A DNA stretch of 37,531 nt from DATKDU01 sp035512595 (GCA_035512595.1 DATKDU010000442.1:1-37531), one strand, 5' to 3'; numbered from the stretch's first letter, positions 22,846-31,274 are shown. Numbers and translations: made by a program. Notes: generated by a model from the sequence alone, not told the origin.

Positions 22846-22907
22846 CGGGAGTCGTTTCGGGTCTACGACTCTCCACTGCCAAAGCCCTTTGACCCGAACG
22901 ACTCCCG
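22846..22907 (+). repeat. Second copy of the mtnD-mtnC hairpin element
   Basis: The arms at 22846-22863 and 22891-22907 form a stem with a single bulged T. The sequence aligns along its whole length with 18438-18501: the same left arm GGGAGTCGTTTCGGG, the same loop block GACTCTCCA..CCAAAGC, and the same right arm AACGACTCCCGA. It ends 14 bases before the ATG of the molybdopterin oxidoreductase, inside the 183-base divergent region shared with the DUF1553 gene. I find no clear target duplication around this copy. Confidence 0.85.
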
Positions 22908-22921
22908 AGCCCTTTGCGCTG

Positions 22922-25129
22922 ATGAAAAAACCAAGTCACGGCGGCGGCTGGCAAGCCATCTGGTACACGCTCAAAAAAGCTCGCCAGGTCGGCGGCTATT
23001 GGAAGCTGTGGAAGGCGATGCGCAGCCGCAATGCGTGCAAGACCTGCGCTCTGGGGATGGGCGGCCAGAAGGGGGGCATGGTCAACGAAGCAGGGCGGTT
23101 TCCCGAGGTGTGCAAGAAGTCGCTCCAGGCGATGGCCGCCGACATGCAGGGGGCCATCAAGCCCGAGTTCTGGAGCACGTATTCGACTCCGCAGTTTCAG
23201 AGCTTCACGCCGCAGGAGCTGGAATCGTGCGGCCGCCTGACTCAGCCGGTGCTGCTCGAAGCGGGAAGCCAGTTCTACCGCGTCATCACCTGGGAGGAAG
23301 CCTTCGGCCGGATCGTCGCCAAACTGAAAACTCTGTCCCCCAGCGAAACCTTCTGGTACTTCAGCGGACGCAGCTCCAACGAAGCCGGTTTTCTCTTGCA
23401 GCTCTTCGCCCGCATCTACGGCACCAACAACGTCAACAATTGCAGCTACTATTGCCACCAGGCCAGCGGCGTCGGACTCCAGTCGTCCGTCGGCAGCGGA
23501 ACCGCCACGCTCGTGCTCGACGACGTCGAGCACGCCGATCTCGTCTTCGTCATCGGCGGCAATCCGCCGAGCAACCATCCGCGGCTGATGACAACGCTCA
23601 AGAACGTCCGCCGCCGCGGCGGCCACGTGATCGTCATCAACCCGGTGATCGAGACGGGCCTGGTCAACTTCCGCGTGCCGAGCGACCCGTGGAGCATGCT
23701 CTTCGGCAGCCCGATCGCGTCACTCTACGTCCAGCCCCACATCGGCGGCGATCTGGCCCTGCTCACCGGCATTGCCAAGCGGATCGACGAGATGGGGGCG
23801 CAGGACGAAGTCTTTTTGAGGAATCACTGCGAGGGTTACGACGCGTGGATCGCCTCCGTGCGAAACACACCCTGGAGCGAGATTCACGCCAAATCCGGCG
23901 TCTCGCAGCCGCAGATCGACCAAATGGCCGAGCGGTATGCCGCGGCAAAGAAGGTCGTCTTTAGCTGGACGATGGGAATCACGCACCACGTGCATGGCGT
24001 CCAGAACGTGCAGGCCATCGCCAACCTCGCGCTGATGCGAGGGATGGTTGGCAAACCGGGCACGGGCCTGCTTCCCATCCGCGGGCACAGCAACGTCCAA
24101 GGGATCGGCTCGATGGGGGTTACACCGAAGCTCAAGGACGCCGTCTTTGAGCGGCTGCAAAGCGAATTCCAAGTCACGCTGCCGACAAGCCCAGGACTCG
24201 ACACGCTCGGCTGCATGGAACAGGCCCATGCCGGCCGGCTCAAGCTGGGCTTCTGCCTCGGCGGCAATCTGTACGGCTCCAATCCCGACGCCACGTATGC
24301 CGGCGAGGCGCTGAGCCAGCTCGACACGCTGGTTTATCTCAATACGTCGCTCAACACGGGGCACGCGCACGGCCTGGCGAAGGAGACGCTCATCCTGCCG
24401 GTGCTGGCCCGCGATGAAGAGCCCGAGCCGACGACGCAGGAGTCGATGTTCAACTTCATTCGCGTCAGCGACGGCGGGCCGCGGCGGCACGACGGCCCGC
24501 GAAGCGAGGTGGAGGTGATCGCGACGATCGCCCGGCAAACGCTCGACGACGGAGGCCCCGTCGATTGGCAGAGCATGCAATCGACCGGCAAAATCCGCCA
24601 GGCGATCGCCAAGGTCATTCCCGGTTTCGAGCAGCTTGCCGCGATTGAGCAAACGAAGAAGGAGTTCCAGATCCCCGGGCGGACGTTCCACGAACCAGAA
24701 TTTCCTACGCCGTCGGGAAAGGCGATCCTGCACGTGCACCAATTGCCGGAACTCCCCGGCGGCGAGCACGAGTTGCGGCTCATGACGGTCCGCAGCGAGG
24801 GGCAGTTCAACACGGTCGTCTACGAGCAGGAGGACATCTACCGCGGCCAGGAGCGGCGGGACGTGATTCTCCTCCATCCGGTCGATATGCAGCGGCTGGC
24901 GCTCGCCGAGAACCAGCCCGTCACCGTCCGCAGCCAGACCGGCGAAATGGCCGGCATACTGGCCCGCTCCTTCGATTCGATCCGAGCCGGCAACGCCCTG
25001 ATGTACTACCCAGAGGCGAACGTGCTCGTCCCGCGGACTGCCGACCCAAAATCCCGCACGCCGGCCTTCAAAAGCGTCCTGATAACGATTGCGGCCCAGG
25101 TTCCGGCAGTGGCTCGCCAGGCTTGGTGA
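22922..25129 (+). CDS. Molybdopterin oxidoreductase, YdeP/FdhF-like alpha subunit
   Basis: A 735-residue single-chain molybdopterin enzyme. The N-terminus holds C39-KT-C42-ALGMGGQKGG, a reduced iron-sulphur motif typical of the YdeP-type branch rather than the four-cysteine site of classic formate dehydrogenases. The central segments (FWYFSGRSSNEAGFLLQLFA, NNCSYYCHQASGVGL, VFVIGGNPPSNHPRLM, MGITHHVHGVQN) and the C-terminal molybdopterin-dinucleotide domain (RLMTVRSEGQFNTVVYEQED) match this group. The true substrate is unknown for most members; formate is only one possibility. No fdhD or other subunit gene is adjacent. ATG 22922 is chosen because homology begins there. The stop codon is the first unit of a heptamer array. 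Confidence 0.92.
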   Translation: MKKPSHGGGWQAIWYTLKKARQVGGYWKLWKAMRSRNACKTCALGMGGQKGGMVNEAGRFPEVCKKSLQAMAADMQGAIKPEFWSTYSTPQFQSFTPQELESCGRLTQPVLLEAGSQFYRVITWEEAFGRIVAKLKTLSPSETFWYFSGRSSNEAGFLLQLFARIYGTNNVNNCSYYCHQASGVGLQSSVGSGTATLVLDDVEHADLVFVIGGNPPSNHPRLMTTLKNVRRRGGHVIVINPVIETGLVNFRVPSDPWSMLFGSPIASLYVQPHIGGDLALLTGIAKRIDEMGAQDEVFLRNHCEGYDAWIASVRNTPWSEIHAKSGVSQPQIDQMAERYAAAKKVVFSWTMGITHHVHGVQNVQAIANLALMRGMVGKPGTGLLPIRGHSNVQGIGSMGVTPKLKDAVFERLQSEFQVTLPTSPGLDTLGCMEQAHAGRLKLGFCLGGNLYGSNPDATYAGEALSQLDTLVYLNTSLNTGHAHGLAKETLILPVLARDEEPEPTTQESMFNFIRVSDGGPRRHDGPRSEVEVIATIARQTLDDGGPVDWQSMQSTGKIRQAIAKVIPGFEQLAAIEQTKKEFQIPGRTFHEPEFPTPSGKAILHVHQLPELPGGEHELRLMTVRSEGQFNTVVYEQEDIYRGQERRDVILLHPVDMQRLALAENQPVTVRSQTGEMAGILARSFDSIRAGNALMYYPEANVLVPRTADPKSRTPAFKSVLITIAAQVPAVARQAW

Positions 25130-25217
25130 GTGGTGAGTGGTGAGTGGTGAGTGGTGAGTAGTGAGTGGTGAGTTTATAGTGATCCTTCGCGACCCACCAC
25201 CCACCACTCACCACTCA
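25127..25217. repeat. Inverted heptamer arrays (TGAGTGG x6 / CCACTCA x3)
   Basis: Six TGAGTGG units (the fifth TGAGTAG) run from 25127 to 25168 with a partial seventh. Three complementary units (CCACCCA, CCACTCA, CCACTCA) lie at 25197-25217, separated by about 24 bases. The first TGA is the stop codon of the molybdopterin gene, and the right array ends 4 bases before the next ATG. The transcript could form a strong hairpin here, but the two genes are on the same strand with no other gap. Confidence 0.9.
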
Positions 25218-25221
25218 CGCC

Positions 25222-28086
25222 ATGTCCAAACCACGCAGCGCCGGCCTCGTCTTGCTGGCGGCCGTGACGATCTTCGTCAGCGCCTTTTTGCTGTTTCAGG
25301 TCCAGCCGCTGATCAGCAAGAAGATTCTCCCCTGGTTCGGCGGCTCTCCGGCCGTGTGGACGACGTGCATGCTCTTCTTCCAGGCGCTGCTGCTGGGGGG
25401 ATACACCTACGCGCATCTGCTCACGAAATATGTCTCGCCGCTGTGGCAGGGGCGGATTCACGCCGGGTTGCTCGTGTTGGCGGTGCTCACGCTGCCGATC
25501 ATCCCCAGCGACTGGTGGAAGCCGGACGACGGCACGATGCCGTCGGGGCGAATCTTGCTGCTGCTGTTGGCCAAGGTCGGCGCGCCCTACTTCCTCCTCT
25601 CGACGACCGGCCCGCTGATCCAGGCCTGGTTCGCCCTGGCCAATCCGGGCAAGTCGCCCTATCGGTTGTACGCGCTTTCCAACGTCGGCTCGCTCGGGGC
25701 GCTGCTGACGTACCCGTTCATTTTCGAGTACTACCTGACGGTGGACTGGCAGGGTTGGCTGTGGTCGGGAGCGTTCATCTTGTTCGCCCTGTTGGCCGGT
25801 GCGATGGGGCTGTGGATCTGGCGGATTGCGGCGGGTTTGGTGCGCGAGGGGATCGATGCCAGCAAACTTCCTCCCAAGTCGGACCTTGCGTCAGGAGATG
25901 GAGCGCCAAGGTGGCATCACCAGATCGGCTGGTTGCTGCTGGCCGCATTGCCGTCGATGACCTTCCTGGCGATCACCAATCACTTGTGCCAGGATGTCGC
26001 GCCGGTGCCGCTGTTGTTCATCGTGCCGCTGAGCTTGTACCTGCTGACGCTGATCATCTGCTTCGATCGTGAGGCATGGTACTCGCGCATTTTCTTCGGC
26101 CTCTTCGGGGGTCTGGTCATCGCCCTGTTGTGCGGGCTGGAAAACGCCAGCTCCCTCGACCAGGCGATGCTGAAATACCAAGACAAGGTGACGTTCACAG
26201 GAGCGGTCAATGCCGTCTTGAGCGTCCCGCAGGAGATCGGGTTCTTCCTCAACCGCCGGTTCGAGACGAATCACGACTGGTCCATTCCGCTGGATGCGGA
26301 CGATTACGAGGACGACGTCTATTTCCAGGCGGTGATGTACCTGACCGCGCTCTTTTTCGGCTGCATGCTCTGCCACGGGGAGCTGGTCCAGCTCAAGCCG
26401 GCCCCCAAACACCTGACGCAGTATTACCTCCTCATCTCGGCCGGCGGCGCGCTGGGGGGGCTGTTTGTGGCGCTGATCAGCCCGTCGCTGTTCGTCCGTG
26501 CGTACGAACTGCCGCTCTCCATTGTCGGCTGTTTTGCCGTGGCGATGCTGGCCCTGTTTTATTCCGGCCAGCGGTGGAAGTTCACCCGCCAGGAGATGGT
26601 GCAGTGGTCGGCGGCCTTCGCCTGCGTCGGCTGCCTGATCCTGATCGGCGCTTCGCAACTGAATTTTCAAGAGAAGGACGACGTCGAGATCATCACGCGG
26701 CGGCGGAATTTTTACGGCGCCATTGCGGTCCACAGGAAAGTGGACCTCGACGGGGATGGCAATGAACTGCCGGAGACGGAAGGGCGGGCGCTGTACCACG
26801 GCCGCATCTTGCACGGCTTTCAGTACACCAGCGACAGCCGCATCGATCAGATCACCACGTATTACGGCGTCAATTCGGGTCCGGGCCTGGCGGTGCGGCA
26901 CCATCCCGCGCGCGTCGCCGGCAAGCCGCTGAGCGTGGGCGTGGTCGGCCTGGGCACGGGAACGATGGCGGGCTTCGCCAATGCGGGCGATTACTTCTGC
27001 TTCTACGACATCGATCCCAAGATCATGGCCCTGCACGACGAGGGGATTTTTCAGTTCGTGCAGCGAGCGCGGCAGCGCGGAGCGGAAGTCCCCATCGAGA
27101 TTGGCGACGCGCGCATCACCATGGAGCGCGAGGCCGATGCCAAATCGAAGCAGTACGACATCATCGTCCTGGACGCCTTCAGCGGCGACGCCATCCCCGC
27201 CCACCTGCTCACGCTAGAATCGGTCAAGGTCTACGACGAGCTCCTCCGCCGCGACGACAACGGCAATTCCACCGGAATTCTGGCGATTCACATCAGCAAC
27301 CGTTATCTCAATCTGGCGCCGGTCGTCACCGCCCTGGCCAAGGAGTACGGCTTTGACGAAGTGCCGGTCGATGACGACGGCGGAGGGGATGACGCGTGGG
27401 AAACGTCGTCCAACTGGGTGCTGCTGACCCGCAACCAGGAATTCCTGGACGACGTCGTCATCAAGGCGACTATCGCGCAGAATAGCCCCACTCCCTCGTG
27501 GCACGTCCTGCAGCCGGCGTCCTTTGCATCGGCGGGTGGCGCCAGCGGGAAGATCCAACACGATGGCGCCATCCTGGTCGGCGGCAATCGCCCCGCCAAC
27601 GACACGTACACGATTCGCTTCTCAACGAAACTGGCCGACATCGCGGGGATCAAGATCGAGGCGCTGACCGATAAGTCGCTCCCCGGCGAGGGTCCGGGGC
27701 GCGGCCAGAAGGAGGAGGGGAGCTTCGTATTGCAGGAAGTGGAGCTATCGGTCGAAGAGTCGGGGGCGAAGCCCCTGTTGGTCACGCTGACCGAGCCGTC
27801 GGCCGACTTGTCGGCGCCCGGTTACGACGTCGCCGGCGCGATCGACGACGACGAAAACACCGGCTGGTCGATCGGCTCGGAAACCGGGCAGGACCATCTC
27901 GTTTCGTTCACGCTGGCCGAACCGATTTCCGATCCGGCCCAGCGGACGCTCGTCCTCCGCCTCGAGCAGAATGCCGGCGGGGCGCAGACGCTGGGCAAAT
28001 TCCGCGTCTCCGTGCTGGCGGTCGAGAAGGAACTCCCGGTGCTGTGGACCGACCAGTACAGCAACTTGCTCAACATCCTCAAGTAG
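25222..28086 (+). CDS. Multi-spanning membrane/spermidine synthase-like fusion with planctomycete C-terminal domain
   Basis: A 954-residue protein with three parts. Residues 1 to about 480 contain 10 or more membrane helices, beginning SAGLVLLAAVTIFVSAFLLF, as in fused spermidine synthase-like transporters. Residues about 500-750 are a Rossmann methyltransferase-like domain: GVVGLGTGTMAG (573-584), YDIDPK, and VLDAFSGDAIPAHLLT, as in spermine/spermidine synthases. Residues about 755-954 (ITALTDK-type LPGEGPGRG, GSFVLQEVELSV, AIDDDENTGWSIG, TLGKFRVSVLAV) resemble a beta-sandwich domain known to me from PSCyt1/DUF1549/DUF1553 proteins. The substrate is unknown; true polyamine synthase activity is doubtful. 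It lies 92 bases after the molybdopterin gene. Confidence 0.85.
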   Translation: MSKPRSAGLVLLAAVTIFVSAFLLFQVQPLISKKILPWFGGSPAVWTTCMLFFQALLLGGYTYAHLLTKYVSPLWQGRIHAGLLVLAVLTLPIIPSDWWKPDDGTMPSGRILLLLLAKVGAPYFLLSTTGPLIQAWFALANPGKSPYRLYALSNVGSLGALLTYPFIFEYYLTVDWQGWLWSGAFILFALLAGAMGLWIWRIAAGLVREGIDASKLPPKSDLASGDGAPRWHHQIGWLLLAALPSMTFLAITNHLCQDVAPVPLLFIVPLSLYLLTLIICFDREAWYSRIFFGLFGGLVIALLCGLENASSLDQAMLKYQDKVTFTGAVNAVLSVPQEIGFFLNRRFETNHDWSIPLDADDYEDDVYFQAVMYLTALFFGCMLCHGELVQLKPAPKHLTQYYLLISAGGALGGLFVALISPSLFVRAYELPLSIVGCFAVAMLALFYSGQRWKFTRQEMVQWSAAFACVGCLILIGASQLNFQEKDDVEIITRRRNFYGAIAVHRKVDLDGDGNELPETEGRALYHGRILHGFQYTSDSRIDQITTYYGVNSGPGLAVRHHPARVAGKPLSVGVVGLGTGTMAGFANAGDYFCFYDIDPKIMALHDEGIFQFVQRARQRGAEVPIEIGDARITMEREADAKSKQYDIIVLDAFSGDAIPAHLLTLESVKVYDELLRRDDNGNSTGILAIHISNRYLNLAPVVTALAKEYGFDEVPVDDDGGGDDAWETSSNWVLLTRNQEFLDDVVIKATIAQNSPTPSWHVLQPASFASAGGASGKIQHDGAILVGGNRPANDTYTIRFSTKLADIAGIKIEALTDKSLPGEGPGRGQKEEGSFVLQEVELSVEESGAKPLLVTLTEPSADLSAPGYDVAGAIDDDENTGWSIGSETGQDHLVSFTLAEPISDPAQRTLVLRLEQNAGGAQTLGKFRVSVLAVEKELPVLWTDQYSNLLNILK

Positions 28087-28093
28087 CAGAAAG

Positions 28094-29323
28094 CTACAGG
28101 TCCAGCCCCAGATACTCCGTCGGCAATTCGCGGAGCACTTCTTCGGTGCTGGTGATGCCCTGCGCCACCTTGAGCATCGCCGCGCGGCGGAATTCGACCA
28201 TCCCCTGGGCGATGGCCTGCCTCTGGACATCGTCGGTGGGCCGCCCGGCCAAAACCATCTGCCGCAGCTCGCGGTTGAAGGTCATGATCTCGAACACGCC
28301 TGCCTGGCCGCTGTAGCCTTGATGGCGGCAATGCTCGCAGCCGCTGGGTCCGTAGATGAAGGAGCCCAGACCCGGCTCGAGCAGGTCCTGGATTTCGGCG
28401 AAGGTCTCCGGAGACTCGCTGATGTCGTACGCCACGCGGCATTTCTGACAAAGCACGCGGACCAGCCGCTGGGCCACGATTCCCAAGAGCGAGCTGGACA
28501 GGAAAAAGGGATGCGCGCCGAGCGCCCGCATGCTTTGCACGGCCCCCGCCGCAACCGGCGCGTGCATCGTCGCCAGCACCAGGTGTCCGCTGTTGGCGGC
28601 CCGCACGGCCGTGCTGGCCGTTTCTTCGTCGCGAATCTCGCCGATCATGATCACGTCCGGGGCCTGCCGCAGCACGTGTCTGAGCATGTCGGCAAAATCG
28701 ACCCCCAGCTTGGAATTGACCTGCGACTGGCGAACGCCGGTCAATTGATATTCGATCGGGTCTTCCAGCGTGTTGAGCTTGCGGGCACCGTTGTTGAGAT
28801 GCTGAAGGCAGGCATACAGCGTCGTCGTCTTGCCGGTGCCGGTCGGGCCGGTGACAAGAATCAGCCCGCTAGGGCTGGAGAGCAGGGCGGTCAACTTGGC
28901 GTAATCGCCGCGCGTCAGCCCCAGATCGTCGAGCTTGCGGAGACCGAACTTCCGGTCGAGCAGCCGCGCGGACAGATCCTCCCCGTGCAGCGTCGGGATG
29001 ATATTGATTCGCAGGTCGATCGGGCCCTCGGGACGGTCGAAAATCCACCGCCCCTCCTGCGGACGCCGCCGCTCGGCGATGTCGATCCCGGCCTGCGCCT
29101 TGATGTAGCTGATCAATTGCCGCCCATGATCGCGGGGGACGGAAGCGAACCGCTCGACGTGCCCCAGCCGGCGAAACGCCACGGTAAGCGCCGATTCTTC
29201 GCTCATCAAATACAGGTCGCTGGCCCGCAATTCGGCGGCTTGTGCGAGGATCGCCGCCAGGGCCTGCGAAGGATCGAGGTCCGCCAGTGCGGCCGGTTGA
29301 AAATCAATGGGTGCAGCGCTCAT
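28094..29323 (-). CDS. GspE/PilB/VirB11-family secretion ATPase
   Basis: A 409-residue type II secretion / type IV pilus motor ATPase. It shows Walker A GPTGTGKT (159-166), an Asp box (NTLEDPIEYQ), Walker B VIMIGEIRDEE (224-234), a His box (HLVLATMHAP), and a zinc site C292-QK-C295 with C329-EH-C332, which is characteristic of GspE/PilB rather than PilT. It is shorter than typical PilB or GspE because most of the N-terminal regulatory domain is missing. The start overlaps the stop of the upstream STAS gene by 4 bases (ATGA), so translation is coupled. No pilin or inner-membrane platform gene is visible nearby. Confidence 0.93.
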   Translation of the reverse strand: MSAAPIDFQPAALADLDPSQALAAILAQAAELRASDLYLMSEESALTVAFRRLGHVERFASVPRDHGRQLISYIKAQAGIDIAERRRPQEGRWIFDRPEGPIDLRINIIPTLHGEDLSARLLDRKFGLRKLDDLGLTRGDYAKLTALLSSPSGLILVTGPTGTGKTTTLYACLQHLNNGARKLNTLEDPIEYQLTGVRQSQVNSKLGVDFADMLRHVLRQAPDVIMIGEIRDEETASTAVRAANSGHLVLATMHAPVAAGAVQSMRALGAHPFFLSSSLLGIVAQRLVRVLCQKCRVAYDISESPETFAEIQDLLEPGLGSFIYGPSGCEHCRHQGYSGQAGVFEIMTFNRELRQMVLAGRPTDDVQRQAIAQGMVEFRRAAMLKVAQGITSTEEVLRELPTEYLGLDL

Positions 29324-29676
29324 GCGGTCACTCCTCGCGCCGTCTGCTCGGCGGCCTTGGCATTTTCCGCAAGCTGGAGCACCCGCTCGAGCTTCAGCAC
29401 GCGAAGCACGTTGGAAACAAGCGGCGAGAAGGAGTGGACAATCAAATTGCCGCCGGCCTGCTTGATTCGCTTGTGGCAGGTGAGCAGCCAGCCCACGCCG
29501 CTGGAGTCGAGGTACGACACGTCCGCCAGATCGAGAAGCACCTGGCGACTGTAGCCGGCCGGGCCGAGCAACTCTCCCAGCGGCTCATCCTGCGGAGCGA
29601 GCTCGCGCTGGGTCACGGGACCCGACACGCTCACCTTGACCAGGTTGCCCTCTTCTCCCGCCAGTTTCATTTTCAT
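29320..29676 (-). CDS. STAS-domain protein (anti-anti-sigma factor-like)
   Basis: A 118-residue single STAS domain. The core VLLDLADVSYLDSSGVGWLL holds the strand and the conserved serine region where SpoIIAA-type proteins are phosphorylated; CHKRIKQAGGNLIVHSFSP follows as in the family. In known systems such proteins bind or release a kinase/anti-sigma partner. Here no kinase or sigma factor is adjacent; instead the gene overlaps the secretion ATPase by 4 bases, suggesting it controls that motor (inference). The start is ATG 29676; ATG 29670 is possible. Some 580 non-coding bases lie upstream. Confidence 0.88.
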   Translation of the reverse strand: MKMKLAGEEGNLVKVSVSGPVTQRELAPQDEPLGELLGPAGYSRQVLLDLADVSYLDSSGVGWLLTCHKRIKQAGGNLIVHSFSPLVSNVLRVLKLERVLQLAENAKAAEQTARGVTA

Positions 29677-30256
29677 GGGTTGCTCTCGTGAGTCCGGACG
29701 AAGTGCGTGCGGCCCAATCTAGCGGCAATCAGGATTGGGTACAAGAAAACAACCGGAGCCGTTCTTGATCGGAGCGCAGCAGGAGCGATCCGCGAACCTC
29801 ATTGCGAACGCCGCGCATTTCACTCACCATCTTCACAATTCTTCAATGGGCAGATCAAAGGCCGCGCGGGTGCGACAATTGTCCCGATTGCCAAAGTGCG
29901 CGCTGGCCGGCCCTGTGGCGTTCCTCTCGATCCATCCAGGCCGTGTTTGGCTGTTAAATCTGGTTCACAACGGATAGTCGCAACATTCGTCCGAAATGGC
30001 TGCGCAGCCACGACAATGTCCATGAATGACATGGCCTTTGTCGTTCGCTGGAGGGGTGATCCGCGAACCAACGATCCCTCCCGCGCGGCTTGAACGGCCA
30101 AAGTCTCCCGTGCCTACCCAGATACCGCTCTCGTAATTGTTTACCCAGACTGCTTGATTTACATGCTAGGGTTGCTATGTTTTCGCAAGGTACCTATCGA
30201 TCCTCCACCCGTCTGGGGATCGCAGTAAGTTCAATCCGTACAAGGGGAAAGAGTCG
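29677..30256. other. Intergenic region between STAS and TIGR03000-type genes
   Basis: I see no convincing gene in these 580 bases, and the GC content is lower than in the flanking genes. The region contains a perfect 12-base palindrome GGCTGCGCAGCC at 29998-30009, small nested dyads around 30013-30044 (ATGTC/GACAT), and a promoter-like pair at 30154-30181. Divergent promoters for both flanking genes must lie here. Confidence 0.45.
30154..30181 (+). promoter_or_regulatory. Candidate sigma-70-type promoter
   Basis: TTGATT at 30154-30159 and TATGTT at 30176-30181 are spaced by 16 bases, with TGC immediately before the second element as in extended -10 promoters. It would transcribe the secreted Ser/Gly-rich protein with a leader of about 70 bases. 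Confidence 0.4.
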
Positions 30257-31189
30257 ATGGCACGCACACTTGTTGGCAAGGGCATTGGGGCCGCATTCGC
30301 ACTCGCGCTGCTGGCACTTTGTGCCGCTCCGGCGAGTGCTGGTTGGTGGCACGGCTCTAGCGGCGGTTCGTCCGGTGGGAGTTCCGGCGGCGGCAATTGG
30401 GGGTCAAGTGGTGGCTGGGGGAGCAGCGGCGGCAGCTCCGGGGGCAATCGCTGGCATCACAAGTGGCACCGGCATCGCTGGCACGGCTCGTCCGGCGGCT
30501 GGGGCTCTTCCGGCGGTTCTTCGGGCGGCGCTTACCGAAGCTGGGGCTCCAGCGGCGGCTCCAGTGGCGGATCGAGCGGCGGCTCCAACGGCGGCGCGTA
30601 CTACTACGCTCCCGCCGAAGCTGCGCCGATGGACGCACCGGCAGCACCGCCGGCTGAGACCGAGACCTCGATCCGTCGGGCGGACGGCCTGTTGGCGGTG
30701 AACGTCCCTGAGGACGCGAAGATTTACGTCAATGGACAGCCGACGCGGAGCACGGGCGAGCGGCGCGAGTTCGTGTCGCGGGACCTGGAGCTGGGCGCTT
30801 CCTATACCTACGAAGTGCGAGCCGAAATGATTCGCGACGGTCAGACCGTGACCGAAACGAAGACCGTTGACCTGCGCGGCGGCGAAACGGCCCGGCTGGC
30901 CTTCGCGCTCGCTCCAACGGAGAAAGTCGAGACCAGGCTGACGGTTCGCGTACCTGCCGATGCCAAGGTTTATCTCGCCGGAAACGAGACCTCCGCCAAG
31001 GGTGAAACCCGCGTCTTCCGCACTACGGGCCTGCGCAATGGCAAGGCCTGGGACGATTACGTGATCAAGGTGGAGCTCGACCGCGGCGGCCGCACGGTGA
31101 TCCAGGAGAAGCGGATCAGCCTCAAGGCGGGCGAGACCAAGGAACTGGAGTTCGACTTCGACCAGGACAAGGTCGCCGACGCGCGGTAA
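30257..31189 (+). CDS. Secreted Ser/Gly-rich protein with two TIGR03000-like domains
   Basis: A 310-residue protein with a Sec signal peptide (cut near PASAGWW). Residues about 30-120 are low complexity, built from GSSGGSSGG repeats interrupted by a His/Arg/Trp patch (NRWHHKWHRHRWHG) that could bind metal. Two tandem domains follow: VNVPEDAKIYVNGQPTRSTG onwards (about 155-220) and VRVPADAKVYLAGNETSAKG onwards (about 235-300). Both match the planctomycete TIGR03000 pattern of a PEGA-like beta domain ending in a tyrosine-rich strand. The function is unknown; a cell-surface structural role is likely. AAGGGGAAAGAG before the ATG is a good ribosome binding site. Confidence 0.9.
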   Translation: MARTLVGKGIGAAFALALLALCAAPASAGWWHGSSGGSSGGSSGGGNWGSSGGWGSSGGSSGGNRWHHKWHRHRWHGSSGGWGSSGGSSGGAYRSWGSSGGSSGGSSGGSNGGAYYYAPAEAAPMDAPAAPPAETETSIRRADGLLAVNVPEDAKIYVNGQPTRSTGERREFVSRDLELGASYTYEVRAEMIRDGQTVTETKTVDLRGGETARLAFALAPTEKVETRLTVRVPADAKVYLAGNETSAKGETRVFRTTGLRNGKAWDDYVIKVELDRGGRTVIQEKRISLKAGETKELEFDFDQDKVADAR

Positions 31190-31193
31190 ATCA

Positions 31194-31214
31194 GCGGGCA
31201 GTTGAAACTGCCGC
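31194..31214 (+). other. Stable hairpin after the Ser/Gly-rich gene
   Basis: GCGGGCAGTT at 31194-31203 pairs with AACTGCCGC at 31206-31214 with one bulged G and a two-base loop. It starts 4 bases after the stop codon. Together with the downstream terminator it may protect the transcript 3' end. Confidence 0.5.
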
Positions 31215-31238
31215 TTGTAACGATGGATGCCGATGATA

Positions 31239-31274
31239 ACCCTTGCCGCGGCTAGCGCCCCGGCAGGGGTTTTT
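31239..31274 (+). terminator. Rho-independent terminator
   Basis: ACCCTTGCCG at 31239-31248 pairs with CGGCAGGGGT at 31261-31270 (one mismatch) around a 12-base loop, and five T follow (31270-31274). This is the clearest intrinsic terminator in the window. It separates the Ser/Gly-rich gene from the HTTM operon. Confidence 0.75.

Noticed and set aside
22442..22921. A 160-residue N-terminal extension of the molybdopterin oxidoreductase
   Set aside because: The extension runs through the antisense of the DUF1553 gene and through the hairpin element; family similarity begins at ATG 22922.
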